This document shows positions 45,230-53,445 of a DNA stretch of 64,000 bases, one piece after another. This DNA is from Polyangiaceae bacterium. GTDB lineage: Bacteria > Myxococcota_A > Polyangia > Polyangiales > Polyangiaceae. A program made the position numbers and the translations under genes. Below the pieces are notes generated by a model, which saw only the letters and a list, made by a program, of their open reading frames with translations, was not told the DNA's origin and ran no database searches. Every line of letters starts with the position of its first letter. The stretch's first letter is position 1. The stretch covers positions 372,001 through 436,000 of the forward strand of contig JANXOF010000037.1 in NCBI GenBank assembly GCA_025353725.1, read 5' to 3'.

Positions 45230-46597
45230 TCACTGTGGCGCCGGCGCTGGTGAGGACGTTGAGGACGCCGCGGGCACGGCCTCAAGGCTCGTCACCCAAC
45301 CGGTCGACGTAACGAGTCGCGCACCGCGTTTATAAGACAGATAGGACCACGTCCAATTGAGCAAAACGATAACGCGGTTCTTGAAGCCCACGAGGTACCA
45401 GATGTGGATAAAGAGCCAAGCCAGCCAGGCGATGAACCCGTGCATCTTCAGCCCTCGGGCCTCCGCGATGGCGCGAGAGCGGCCGATCGTGGCCATCGAC
45501 CCTTTATCGAAGTAGGCGAACGGTGCGCGCGGCGGGTGCCCCTCGCTCTGAAGCTCCCAACGGATCGTCTTCGCGACGTAGCGAGCTTGCTGCATCGCGA
45601 CCGGACTCACGCCGGGCAGCACGCTGCCGTTTGCCTCGAAGCGAGCCATGTCGCCAATCGCGAAGGCCTCCGGGTGACCAGGAAGAGAACAGTCCTGCTC
45701 GACGATGACGCGACCTTGCTTGTCCGACGGCACGCCAAGCTTGGAGGCAAGTGAATTGGCTTTTACTCCCGCAGCCCAAACGACCGTCGCCGAGCTAATA
45801 CGCTCGCGCTCGCGGCCGGAGCCGAGGCCCGGGAGCTCGTCAGCCTGGGCGTTGTCTTCAAGCTCGACGCCGAGCGCATCAATTCCTACGACGCGCATGC
45901 CCGTGCGGACTTCCGCGCCGATCTCTTGGAGTTGCTCGACCGCACGTTGCCCGAGTGAAGAAGCAAACGAAGGAAGAATTCGCGGACCTGCCTCGATAAG
46001 TACAACCTTCGCTTCCCTCGGATCAATCGAGCGAAAGTCCTCGCCGAGCACGTAGCGAGCGAGTTCCGCTATCGCGCCGGCGAGTTCGACGCCGGTCGGG
46101 CCGCCACCAATCACGACAAACGTGAGGTACTTGCGCCGTTCGCGGGAGTCGGGCTCGCGCTCGGCGCGTTCAAACGCGAGAAGCACGCGTCGACGGATCT
46201 CCAGCGCGTCTTCGAGGTGCTTTAACCCGGGCGCGTGGGTCTCCCACGTGTCATGACCAAAGTACGAGGTCCGCGCGCCGACGGCGACGACGAGCCAATC
46301 GTAGGCAAGAGATTCGTTATCGACTCGGACTTCGCGCGCCTCGAGGTCGACGTGCGTGACCTCGCCAAGCATCACGCGGACATTTTTTTGAGCGGAGAGA
46401 ATGCCGCGTATGGGCGATGCAATTTCTGCGGGCGACAATCCCGCCATCGCCACCTGGTACAGCAGTGGCTGAAAAAGGTGATAATTCGCGCGGTCGATGA
46501 GCGTGATGTCCACCGGTTCGTGGGCGAGTGCCTTGGCGGTCTCGAGACCACCGAACCCGCCGCCGACAATCACCACACGCTTTCGCTTCGCTTCCAT
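45230..46597 (-). CDS. Type II NADH:quinone oxidoreductase (NDH-2)
   Basis: The 455-residue flavoenzyme transfers electrons from NADH to quinone without pumping protons. Motifs: FAD site VVIVGGGFGGLETAKAL (9-25), LFQPLLYQVAMAGLSP quinone-site region, DWLVVAVGARTSYFG, second Rossmann VVIGGGPTGVELAGAIAEL, and FAIGDMARF. The C-terminal region (FIAWLAWLFIHIWYLVGFKNRVIVLLNWTWSYLSYKRGARL) is the amphipathic membrane anchor of this family. Length and order are typical. It is divergent from the small membrane protein gene at 46783. Confidence 0.95.
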   Translation of the reverse strand: MEAKRKRVVIVGGGFGGLETAKALAHEPVDITLIDRANYHLFQPLLYQVAMAGLSPAEIASPIRGILSAQKNVRVMLGEVTHVDLEAREVRVDNESLAYDWLVVAVGARTSYFGHDTWETHAPGLKHLEDALEIRRRVLLAFERAEREPDSRERRKYLTFVVIGGGPTGVELAGAIAELARYVLGEDFRSIDPREAKVVLIEAGPRILPSFASSLGQRAVEQLQEIGAEVRTGMRVVGIDALGVELEDNAQADELPGLGSGRERERISSATVVWAAGVKANSLASKLGVPSDKQGRVIVEQDCSLPGHPEAFAIGDMARFEANGSVLPGVSPVAMQQARYVAKTIRWELQSEGHPPRAPFAYFDKGSMATIGRSRAIAEARGLKMHGFIAWLAWLFIHIWYLVGFKNRVIVLLNWTWSYLSYKRGARLVTSTGWVTSLEAVPAASSTSSPAPAPQ

Positions 46598-46782
46598 AGT
46601 GCCGTGCGCTTGTGGGGGCGTTGACGTCTTGCGTCAACCCTTGGAAACCGCACGCGCCAACCGCCCTCGGCTAGGGCCGTCACGTGCTCGCGCCCACTCG
46701 AGTTTTCCGTTTTGGCACGTTGTGCTCGTCAGTCCGGTACACGGCGGGTTCAGCATCGAAGGACCAATAAAGGAGACCGAAG

Positions 46783-46917
46783 ATGACCTCGTTCGAAACG
46801 TTAGCGATCGTCTTGGCAGTTTATGGCGTCGTATTCTTGGCTCACCGCGCGACGCAGGTAGTCGACAAGCCTGACGGCGGAACGCGCGCCGCCTATCCCG
46901 CCGCGCGTCGAAAATAA
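46783..46917 (+). CDS. 44-residue single-pass membrane protein
   Basis: The frame encodes a 44-residue protein, MTSFETLAIVLAVYGVVFLA followed by HRATQVVDKPDGG and a basic end (AARRK). One hydrophobic helix (about 6-20) sits before a short polar tail. A strong Shine-Dalgarno (AAAGGAGA) ends nine bases upstream of ATG 46783, which is the main reason for calling it real. It lies between NDH-2 (divergent) and the reductase operon. No family is known to me. Confidence 0.55.
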   Translation: MTSFETLAIVLAVYGVVFLAHRATQVVDKPDGGTRAAYPAARRK

Positions 46918-47149
46918 ATACTAAAAACCTGTCATTGCGCAGCGCCGTGGCCTACGCATTCGAGATTCACGTCGAAAGCGACCTCTACGCACGAAGGCGC
47001 GCATATCGGCTTAGGTAGACGCCTGTGAATGCGAAAAAGAGTTACACGTTGCATGCCCACGAGTGCTTCTCGCGAGGTAGACTCAAGGTTAGGTCCGCGC
47101 AGGCAGCTCTATCCGGCAAGAAATTCTGCGTGGCTCGGCTTGACAGGTA

Positions 47150-47167
47150 ACCGACCGATCGGTAGGT
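47150..47167. promoter_or_regulatory. TetR-family-type operator
   Basis: ACCGACCGATCGGTAGGT is a near-perfect 18-base palindrome (8 of 9 positions match), the sort of site bound by TetR-family repressors. It lies 8 bases before the ATG at 47175, and a TTGACA lies just upstream at 47140-47145, so binding would block transcription or initiation of the reductase operon. No TetR gene is in the window. Confidence 0.6.
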
Positions 47168-47174
47168 AATTACG

Positions 47175-48512
47175 ATGCTGGCCCTACGGCTTCCGCGCTC
47201 ATGGTCTTCCGCGATCGAGCAGATGCGACGCGACGCTCGCTCTGTGGGGCGGCGGCTTACGGGGAACGGTCCTTCACCCCTCGTGAAGGGCGTAACTGGC
47301 AGGGAGCACGCTCGTCAAAGCGCGCGTGCCGTGCGCACTCCAGATACGCCGTCGAAGCCGAAAGTACCTGCCGCTCTCGGGGTCCGCGCGAGTGACCAGG
47401 CTGCTGGCGCTCGAGGCAACGCGCGTGCGCTTTCCGCTGTCCGTGTGGTGCGCGAGACGGAAGACGCCGTGACGCTTGTCCTTCGCGACCTTCGCGACCA
47501 AGGCGCCAAGACGTTCGACTTTGCGCCGGGCCAATTTTTCACCGTGCTCACCACGGTCGATGGCGAAGCGGTACCGCGCAACTACTCCGCGTCGAACGTT
47601 CCGGGCGGCGACGAGCTTCACCTGACCATCAAAAGGAAAGCGGGGGGGAAGGTTTCCCCGCTTCTCTGCGCGATGCAGCCCGGTGCGCAGGTGTGCGTCC
47701 TCGGACCGTTTGGTTCGTTCGTCGTGCCCTCTGCGCCTGCGTCCGATGCGAGCGCGCGCGCACTTGTCCTCGTCGCGGGCGGCGGCGGGATTACGCCTCT
47801 TGCGTCGATCGCTCGTACGATCCTCGCCACCGAGCCGGAAAGCGAAATCGCGCTCGTTTACGCGAACCGTCGCTCCGAAGACGTGATCCTCGCCGCAGAA
47901 CTCGACAGACTCGTGGTCACGTACGGCTCGCGCCTTTCGCTCGTTCATGTCCTCGAAGAGGCCGTTCCGGGCTGGGTCGGTGTGCGCGGTCGCCTCGATC
48001 GCGAGACGTCGACGCTTGTCCTTGCGGATCTGCCACTCGCGTCGCGCCCGGGGGTCTGCTTTTACATTTGCGGACCAGACGGAATGCGCGACGAAGTGCT
48101 CGCAGCGCTTGAGGACCGAGGAGCGGCGGCCACGTCGATCTTCATCGAACGGTTCGCCATAGGCCCACGGCCGCACGCACCGACGCCACATGGGGGGTCC
48201 GACGGGAACCCCACCGAATTGCGCGGGACTGAGGCTGAGTTCATCTCGCTTCGATTCAACAAGCGCACGTACCGCGCGAATGTCGTTCCGGGGGCGACTG
48301 TGCTCGAGGCGGGGCTCGCCGCCGGAGCGCCGATGCCGTTCTCATGTGCCGTCGGCGGCTGCGGCGCGTGCCGCGTGAAGCTTGTGGAAGGAAACGTGGA
48401 GCTGGAGGAACCGAATTGTCTAAGCGCGGACGAGCGCGAGGCGGGTTACGTCCTCGCTTGCATTGGTCGTCCGAGTGGGTCGTGCGTCGTTGAAGTCCTG
48501 GAAGTAGAGTGA
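47175..48512 (+). CDS. Ferredoxin reductase with C-terminal [2Fe-2S] domain
   Basis: The 445-residue product has an N-terminal basic, low-complexity region to about 90, then an FNR-type module: FAD-binding beta-barrel with RNYSASNVPG, NAD(P)-binding domain VLVAGGGGITPLASIART and YICGPDGMRD. A plant-type ferredoxin domain follows, with four Cys (391, 396, 399, 429) in the C-x4-C-x2-C-x29-C pattern, as in reductases that feed diiron or mononuclear oxygenases. The gene downstream encodes a diiron ferritin-like enzyme, so this is probably its electron donor, as DesB-type reductases serve acyl desaturases. A TetR-type palindrome controls it. Confidence 0.93.
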   Translation: MLALRLPRSWSSAIEQMRRDARSVGRRLTGNGPSPLVKGVTGREHARQSARAVRTPDTPSKPKVPAALGVRASDQAAGARGNARALSAVRVVRETEDAVTLVLRDLRDQGAKTFDFAPGQFFTVLTTVDGEAVPRNYSASNVPGGDELHLTIKRKAGGKVSPLLCAMQPGAQVCVLGPFGSFVVPSAPASDASARALVLVAGGGGITPLASIARTILATEPESEIALVYANRRSEDVILAAELDRLVVTYGSRLSLVHVLEEAVPGWVGVRGRLDRETSTLVLADLPLASRPGVCFYICGPDGMRDEVLAALEDRGAAATSIFIERFAIGPRPHAPTPHGGSDGNPTELRGTEAEFISLRFNKRTYRANVVPGATVLEAGLAAGAPMPFSCAVGGCGACRVKLVEGNVELEEPNCLSADEREAGYVLACIGRPSGSCVVEVLEVE

Positions 48513-48523
48513 GGAGTTCGCAG

Positions 48524-49717
48524 ATGTTTGGTACGAATACGAAAAAGCTCACGTCCTTGCTCCCGCTCCGCATGCAGAACCAGATGGATGCCTGGTTCGA
48601 GTCCACGAAGTTGCTTCTCGAGGTGCGTGATCCACGCGTCCTCGCCTCGCTCGCTCCCTCGGGAGTCCGTGGCCTCGTACTCCAGCGCGGCAAACAGGGA
48701 ATGCCGACGAAGACCCGAGCCTCTCATTCCGCACACTTCGATTGGTCGTACCCGTCCGACAACAGCGAGATGCGCGAACTTTACAGTCGCGCCAAAACTG
48801 GCCAGTGGAACAGCGATACGGCGCTTGCGTGGAATACTTCCGTCGACCCGTTCGACCCTGCCACGCCACTGTTGCCCGACGGCTTTCTCGATTTCGACGC
48901 TCTCGAGCGTCACGGAATCAAACTTGATACGAAAGAGCGTCAAGGTCTGATTCATAGCGTTGCTTCATGGATGCTCAGTCAGTTCCTCCATGGCGAGCAA
49001 GGGGCTCTTTTCGCCGCAGCGCAAGTCACCGAGGCCGTGCAATTCTTCGACGGCAAGCTCTATGGCGCCACGCAGGTGATGGATGAGGGGCGTCACGTCG
49101 AAGTCTTTCATCGCTATCTCGATACGAAGCTCGAGAAGCTCTACCAAGTAAACGATAACCTCTTCGTGATTATCGACGCGCTCATGGCAGACGCGCGGTG
49201 GGACATGAAGTTCCTCGGTATGCAGATTATGGTCGAAGGGCTCGCGCTCGGCGCTTTCGGTACGCTTTACAAGCAGACCAAAGAGCCACTCCTTAAGAAT
49301 CTCCTCAAATACATCATTCAAGACGAAGCACGCCACGTTCACTATGGCGTGCTTGCGCTGCGTGATCATTTCAAGCTCTTGACCGACTCTGAAAAGCGCG
49401 AGCGCGAAGACTGGGCGTTCGAGGTTGCCCTCCTAATGCGAAATCGTTTTCTCGCTTATGAAGTCTATGAGGAGTGGTTCGAGGGCGTTCTCCCTCGCGA
49501 CAAGTGGCGCGAATTTGTGACTCACACGCCCGGCATGCATGAGTTTCGGCAGACCATGTTTAGTCGCCTCGTACCAAACCTTCGTGAGATAGGTCTCGTG
49601 ACTCCGCGCCTTCTCCCGCGGTACGAGAAGGTCGGGCTTCTGCAGTACATGACCGGACTTGCAGCCGATCGTCTCGACGGCGATGGCATGATAGCGGAGC
49701 TGGACCGAGCCGCCTGA
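48524..49717 (+). CDS. Diiron ferritin-like oxygenase/desaturase-like enzyme
   Basis: The 397-residue product starts at ATG 48524 behind GAGGAG. The carboxylate-bridged diiron set is visible: Glu158, Glu188-x2-His191 (DEGRH), Glu238 and Glu268-x2-His271 (DEARH), i.e. E ... ExxH ... E ... ExxH of ribonucleotide reductase R2/ferritin-like enzymes. Aromatic residues around these sites (FHRYL, LYQ) fit a substrate channel. The neighbours (ferredoxin-type reductase, enoyl-CoA hydratase, acyl-CoA carboxylase) suggest a fatty acyl or other CoA/lipid substrate, but the exact reaction (desaturation, hydroxylation or N-oxygenation as in AurF) cannot be read from the sequence. Confidence 0.85.
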   Translation: MFGTNTKKLTSLLPLRMQNQMDAWFESTKLLLEVRDPRVLASLAPSGVRGLVLQRGKQGMPTKTRASHSAHFDWSYPSDNSEMRELYSRAKTGQWNSDTALAWNTSVDPFDPATPLLPDGFLDFDALERHGIKLDTKERQGLIHSVASWMLSQFLHGEQGALFAAAQVTEAVQFFDGKLYGATQVMDEGRHVEVFHRYLDTKLEKLYQVNDNLFVIIDALMADARWDMKFLGMQIMVEGLALGAFGTLYKQTKEPLLKNLLKYIIQDEARHVHYGVLALRDHFKLLTDSEKREREDWAFEVALLMRNRFLAYEVYEEWFEGVLPRDKWREFVTHTPGMHEFRQTMFSRLVPNLREIGLVTPRLLPRYEKVGLLQYMTGLAADRLDGDGMIAELDRAA

Positions 49718-49765
49718 ACGGAGACACGACGGCCCACCGGGCGGTCTTCAACCTTGGAGGCGTTG

Positions 49766-49789
49766 ATGGTAGGCCTGCTGAATGTCTGA
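49766..49789 (+). CDS. Seven-codon leader ORF
   Basis: ATG 49766 follows GGAGG (49756-49760) by five bases and encodes M-V-G-L-L-N-V, with TGA at 49787-49789. The stop lies just after the next gene's ATG at 49782, which is in another frame, so ribosomes finishing this leader could reinitiate there. The enoyl-CoA hydratase start itself has no nearby Shine-Dalgarno sequence. Translation is inferred. Confidence 0.4.
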   Translation: MVGLLNV

Positions 49790-50573
49790 CGATTCGTTCC
49801 CTATCGAGGTCGAGCAACGTGGTCATGTCGTCCTTTGGACGATTGACCGCGAAGCGCGGATGAATAGTTTGTCCCGCGCGACGCTTCTCGCGTTCGGTAA
49901 ACTTGCCCGCGAAGCAATATCGAACGACTCGGTGCGAGCGATTGTCGTGACCGGTCGCGGCGACAAGGCGTTTTGCGCAGGCGCCGACTTGAAAGAGCGC
50001 CAAGGCATGACGGAAAACGATATCCGTGCGCAAGTCGAGCTTTATCGCTCGGAGCTCGGCCCGCTCGATCGCTCGCCGAAACCCGTGCTTGCGGCACTCA
50101 ACGGCGTGGCGTTTGGCGGGGGTCTTGAGCTTGCGCTCGCGTGCGATCTGCGTGTTGCCGCGGCGCACGTCCAGATTGGGCTTCCTGAAACGACGCTCGG
50201 CATCATTCCAGGGGCGGGCGGCACGCAGCGCCTTGGGCGAATCGTGGGTGAGGCACGCGCGAAAGAGATGATCCTTCTCGGGCGCCGCCTCGACGCGCCT
50301 ACGGCGCTTTCGTGGGGCCTCGTCAACCGCGTAACTCCAGCCGGGACGAATCTTATCGACGATGTGCTCGCCTTTTTGGAGCCCGTTACGAATGGCGCTC
50401 CTGTCGCGCAAGCCGCGGCTCTCGAGGCCATCGATCGGTCCTTCGACGTACCGCTTGCCATAGGGTTAGAGCTCGAAAAGGTGAGCTACGAGAAAGTCCT
50501 CGTGAGCGCGGATCGCCGCGAGGCGCTCGCGGCGTTTGCGGAGAAGCGCAAACCCATCTTTTACGGCAAATAA
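49782..50573 (+). CDS. Enoyl-CoA hydratase/isomerase family protein
   Basis: The 263-residue product has the crotonase fold with the oxyanion-hole segments FCAGADLKE and LNGVAFGGGLELALACD, the catalytic helix region LPETTLGIIPGAGGTQRL and the AKEMILLGRRLDAPTALSWGLVNRV tail. It hydrates or isomerises an enoyl-CoA. The next gene encodes an acyl-CoA carboxylase beta subunit, so a branched-chain or short-chain acyl pathway (for example leucine/isovalerate catabolism with methylglutaconyl-CoA hydratase) is plausible but not proven. The start is preceded by a seven-codon leader ORF that may couple translation. Confidence 0.92.
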   Translation: MSDDSFPIEVEQRGHVVLWTIDREARMNSLSRATLLAFGKLAREAISNDSVRAIVVTGRGDKAFCAGADLKERQGMTENDIRAQVELYRSELGPLDRSPKPVLAALNGVAFGGGLELALACDLRVAAAHVQIGLPETTLGIIPGAGGTQRLGRIVGEARAKEMILLGRRLDAPTALSWGLVNRVTPAGTNLIDDVLAFLEPVTNGAPVAQAAALEAIDRSFDVPLAIGLELEKVSYEKVLVSADRREALAAFAEKRKPIFYGK

Positions 50574-50653
50574 ACGATTCAGCGCGCGGAAGACGCGAAG
50601 CGCGTCGATCGTGGCTCTTGAAGCGGACGTCGGGGACCAGTATCGCAGTCGTC

Positions 50654-52186
50654 GTGTCCGTAGATTCAAAAATATCCGAAACGCTGGCCCGCATCGAAAA
50701 AGGCGGCGCCCCAAAGTACCACCAGAAGAACGCCGAAGCCGGGAAGTTCTTCGCCCGTGATCGCATCCGCAAGCTGGTTGACGCCGAGTCGTTCGTCGAA
50801 GACGCCGCGTTAGCCAATAACCTGGACTCCGATCTCCCTGCCGACGGCGTCGTGACCGGCTCGGCTACGATCGAGGGCCGAACCGTTTGCATCATGGCGA
50901 ACGATTCCACGGTCAAAGCGGGCTCGTGGGGTCGGCGAACCGTCGAAAAGATCCTGCGTATCCAAGAGACCGCGCGCGAGCTCCAAGTGCCTCTCTTTTA
51001 CCTCGTTGATTCCGCGGGCGCGCGGATCACCGACCAGATTGAGATGTTTCCCGGCAGGCGCGGAGCCGGCCGAATTTTCTACAATCAGGTACAGCTCTCA
51101 GGCCAGATTCCCCAGATTTGCTTGCTCTTCGGGCCGTCGGCCGCGGGGGGCGCGTACATTCCCGCGTTTTGCGACGTCGTCATCATGGTGGATGGAAACG
51201 CGAGCATGTACCTGGGTTCGCCGCGCATGGCCGAAATGGTCATCGGTGAGAAGGTGACGCTTGAGGAGATGGGCGGCGCGAAAATGCATTGCGCCGTTTC
51301 TGGATGCGGCGATGTCCTCGTGAAAACCGAAGAGGACGCGATTGCGTGGGCGAAGCGGTATATCGGCTACCTGCCTGTAAATTACACACAAAAGCCCCCC
51401 GTTGCTGAGCCCCGCGCCGCCAAACTTAGCGGGAAGACGTTCGAGCAAATTATCCCCGCCGACGAAAACAAGTTTTTCGATATGATGGCGGTCATAGGAG
51501 AGCTCATTGACGAGGGCTCTTGGTGCGAGGTCAAGCCGCTCTTCGCGCGCGAAATTCTGACGGGCTTTGCGCGCATCGAGGGCCGTGTCGTCGGGATTGT
51601 CGCCAACCAGCCGAAACACCTTGGCGGCGTTCTTTTCGTCGATTCCGCCGATAAGGCGGCGCGCTTCATCTGGCTGTGTGATTCGTTTAACGTTCCACTT
51701 CTGTACCTGGCTGACGTGCCAGGGTTTATGATCGGCACGAAGGTTGAACGCCAGGGCATTATTCGCGCCGGCGCGAAGATGATAGCGGCTGTGAGCGAGG
51801 CGACTGTTCCTAAGATAAGTGTCATCGTCCGCAAAGCCTACGGAGCGGGGCTCTACGCGATGTGCGGGCCGGCCTTCGAGCCTGATGCCGTGATTGCCTT
51901 GCCTTCGGCTTCGATCGCCGTCATGGGACCGCAGGCCGCCGTAAACGCTGTATTTTACAATAAAATTCAAGAGGTGCCGGCGGGGCCCGAGCGTGACGCC
52001 TACGTCGCGAAGTTGCGCGATGAGTATCGTGCGGACATCGATCTCATGAAGCTCGCGAACGAGCTCGCGATTGACGCCGTCATCCCGGGGTCTCGGCTCC
52101 GTGCGGAGCTCGCGGTCCGGTTTCGTCGTTACGACCAAAAAGTTGAAGCGCGCCCGGCGAAGAAGCACATGGTCGTCCCCGTCTGA
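50654..52186 (+). CDS. Acyl-CoA carboxylase beta (carboxyltransferase) subunit
   Basis: The 510-residue product starts at GTG 50654 (MSVDSKISETLARI), giving a normal length. It holds both halves of the carboxyltransferase: the N-half acyl-CoA site with YLVDSAGARI and GPSAAGGAYIPAFCDVVIMV, and the C-half with DEGSWCEVKP, YLADVPGFMIG and KAYGAGLYAMCGPAF. It transfers carboxyl from biotin to an acyl-CoA; a biotin carboxylase/BCCP alpha subunit is not in the window. Sequence features alone do not separate propionyl-, methylcrotonyl- and other acyl-CoA carboxylases. It is the fourth full gene of the TetR-palindrome operon. Confidence 0.93.
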   Translation: MSVDSKISETLARIEKGGAPKYHQKNAEAGKFFARDRIRKLVDAESFVEDAALANNLDSDLPADGVVTGSATIEGRTVCIMANDSTVKAGSWGRRTVEKILRIQETARELQVPLFYLVDSAGARITDQIEMFPGRRGAGRIFYNQVQLSGQIPQICLLFGPSAAGGAYIPAFCDVVIMVDGNASMYLGSPRMAEMVIGEKVTLEEMGGAKMHCAVSGCGDVLVKTEEDAIAWAKRYIGYLPVNYTQKPPVAEPRAAKLSGKTFEQIIPADENKFFDMMAVIGELIDEGSWCEVKPLFAREILTGFARIEGRVVGIVANQPKHLGGVLFVDSADKAARFIWLCDSFNVPLLYLADVPGFMIGTKVERQGIIRAGAKMIAAVSEATVPKISVIVRKAYGAGLYAMCGPAFEPDAVIALPSASIAVMGPQAAVNAVFYNKIQEVPAGPERDAYVAKLRDEYRADIDLMKLANELAIDAVIPGSRLRAELAVRFRRYDQKVEARPAKKHMVVPV

Positions 52187-52319
52187 AAGTGAGGTTCCGG
52201 GTCTCTGGCGACGTCGCGGCCTCGGCGTGGATCGGCGGATCCACTCATGCTGACTGCGGGGTTCGCCACATACCGGATAAACCCCACGGTTTTACAGCCT
52301 TCGCGTAGCCCAAACAGCG

Positions 52320-52335
52320 CGGAACAACACTTGCT
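52320..52335 (+). promoter_or_regulatory. Sigma54-type -24/-12 promoter
   Basis: CGGAAC, five bases, TTGCT: invariant GG (52321-52322) and GC (52333-52334) are ten bases apart and the -12 box is a full match. The expected start (about 52346) is two bases before ATG 52348 of a lipoprotein gene, the same geometry as at 13651 and 55246. Confidence 0.5.
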
Positions 52336-52347
52336 CACACTGTGCGC

Positions 52348-53439
52348 ATGAGTTGCGTGCGTGCGTTGGGTTTGGCGATTTTCAGCGGAGTGCTGAGCGC
52401 AAATATCGGTTGTTCGGGGGGGATCGACCAAGGCGCTTCATACGAAGGGTCGACCGACTTCACGCGTCGGGAAGTGACCGCTTACGCCGCAGTTTCACCT
52501 CCTGAGTATCGCGTAACGAGGGCGCCGCTTCCTGGCCTCGTTGGGCCAGCGCTACCGGCCGGGCGCAAGATCGCGGTGATTCGTACCGGGACCTACCAGA
52601 CTGAGGAAGCTCGACTCGTCGTCGACACCGAATCGTACGCGGTTTCTCTCGTCGCGGCTTCCGCGCTTGCCGCAGGCTCGCGGGTCGCAACGGCGGTCGA
52701 CGGCATCGAGAATACTCCTTACGTGCGCAGTCTTGCGGATATCGCGCGTCGCGGCGTAGCGCTTCAGCATCTCGCTCCCGCCGCGCGCTCTGTCGATTCT
52801 GTCGAACGCTTCGCCCTCACGATTGATATGTGTCAATCGAACAGGCCGTGGGAAGCAGGTCTTTTTAGGTGGGCCAAAGTGCTTTCCGACGACCTCGGCA
52901 AACCCGTTCCTGTTGGAATAGCGATGACCGGGGTGTGGGCGAAGGCGCATCCGACCGAGCTCGATGAATTGATCGCCTGGGAGCGTGCTGGGAAGCTAGC
53001 CATCACGTGGATTAATCACTCAAGCACGCATCCGCTGCACTGCTTTGATAGGTCGTGTATTCGAGGGGAATTTCTCACGGCGTCAAGCGTTGACTTCGAT
53101 GAGGAGGTGCTCGGAGAAGAGCGCACGATCTTGGCGCGCGGCATGACCCCGTCGACACTTTTCAGGTTTCCTGGGCTTGTTCACGATGCCAATCGCCTGA
53201 AGCAACTCGGGCGGCTCTCGCTCATGCCCCTCGACGCAGACGCGTGGATTGCCCTCGGGCAGCCCATTCGCCCGTGGTCTGTGGTTCTCGTTCACGGGAA
53301 CGGAAATGAGCCCGAAGGAATTCGAGAGTTCTTGCGTCAAGTGAGTATGCCCGCCCGGGCGGCTGCGTTGAGGTCGGGCCAGGCCGTGATTGAATCCGCT
53401 CTTCAGGCTGCTCCTTTCTCGCCGCTCTCGCCGCTCTGA
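52348..53439 (+). CDS. Lipoprotein with polysaccharide-deacetylase-like domain
   Basis: The 363-residue product (ATG 52348; GTG 52342 also possible) has a lipoprotein signal MSCVRALGLAIFSGVLSANIGC. The mature part contains a NodB/polysaccharide-deacetylase-like core: LTIDMCQSNRPWEAGLF, GIAMTGVWAKAHPTELDELIAWERAGKLAITWINHSSTHP (a metal-ligand His-His region in outline) and PLDADAWIALGQ. The catalytic Asp and His pair cannot be placed with confidence. Surface carbohydrate modification is a plausible role. A sigma54-type element lies directly upstream. Confidence 0.75.
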   Translation: MSCVRALGLAIFSGVLSANIGCSGGIDQGASYEGSTDFTRREVTAYAAVSPPEYRVTRAPLPGLVGPALPAGRKIAVIRTGTYQTEEARLVVDTESYAVSLVAASALAAGSRVATAVDGIENTPYVRSLADIARRGVALQHLAPAARSVDSVERFALTIDMCQSNRPWEAGLFRWAKVLSDDLGKPVPVGIAMTGVWAKAHPTELDELIAWERAGKLAITWINHSSTHPLHCFDRSCIRGEFLTASSVDFDEEVLGEERTILARGMTPSTLFRFPGLVHDANRLKQLGRLSLMPLDADAWIALGQPIRPWSVVLVHGNGNEPEGIREFLRQVSMPARAAALRSGQAVIESALQAAPFSPLSPL

Positions 53440-53445
53440 TTCGAC

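Noticed and set aside
46713-46724. TGGCAC before the 44-residue gene as a sigma54 promoter
   Set aside because: The GG-to-GC spacing is eight, not ten, bases.
46497-46874. 125-residue open frame on the plus strand
   Set aside because: It starts inside the NDH-2 gene on the opposite strand, lacks a Shine-Dalgarno sequence and overlaps the better-supported 44-residue frame.
47025-47150. 41-residue frame (GTG start, Lys/Arg/Ala-rich) ending at the TetR-type palindrome
   Set aside because: There is no Shine-Dalgarno sequence and no recognisable feature; the stop merely coincides with the operator.
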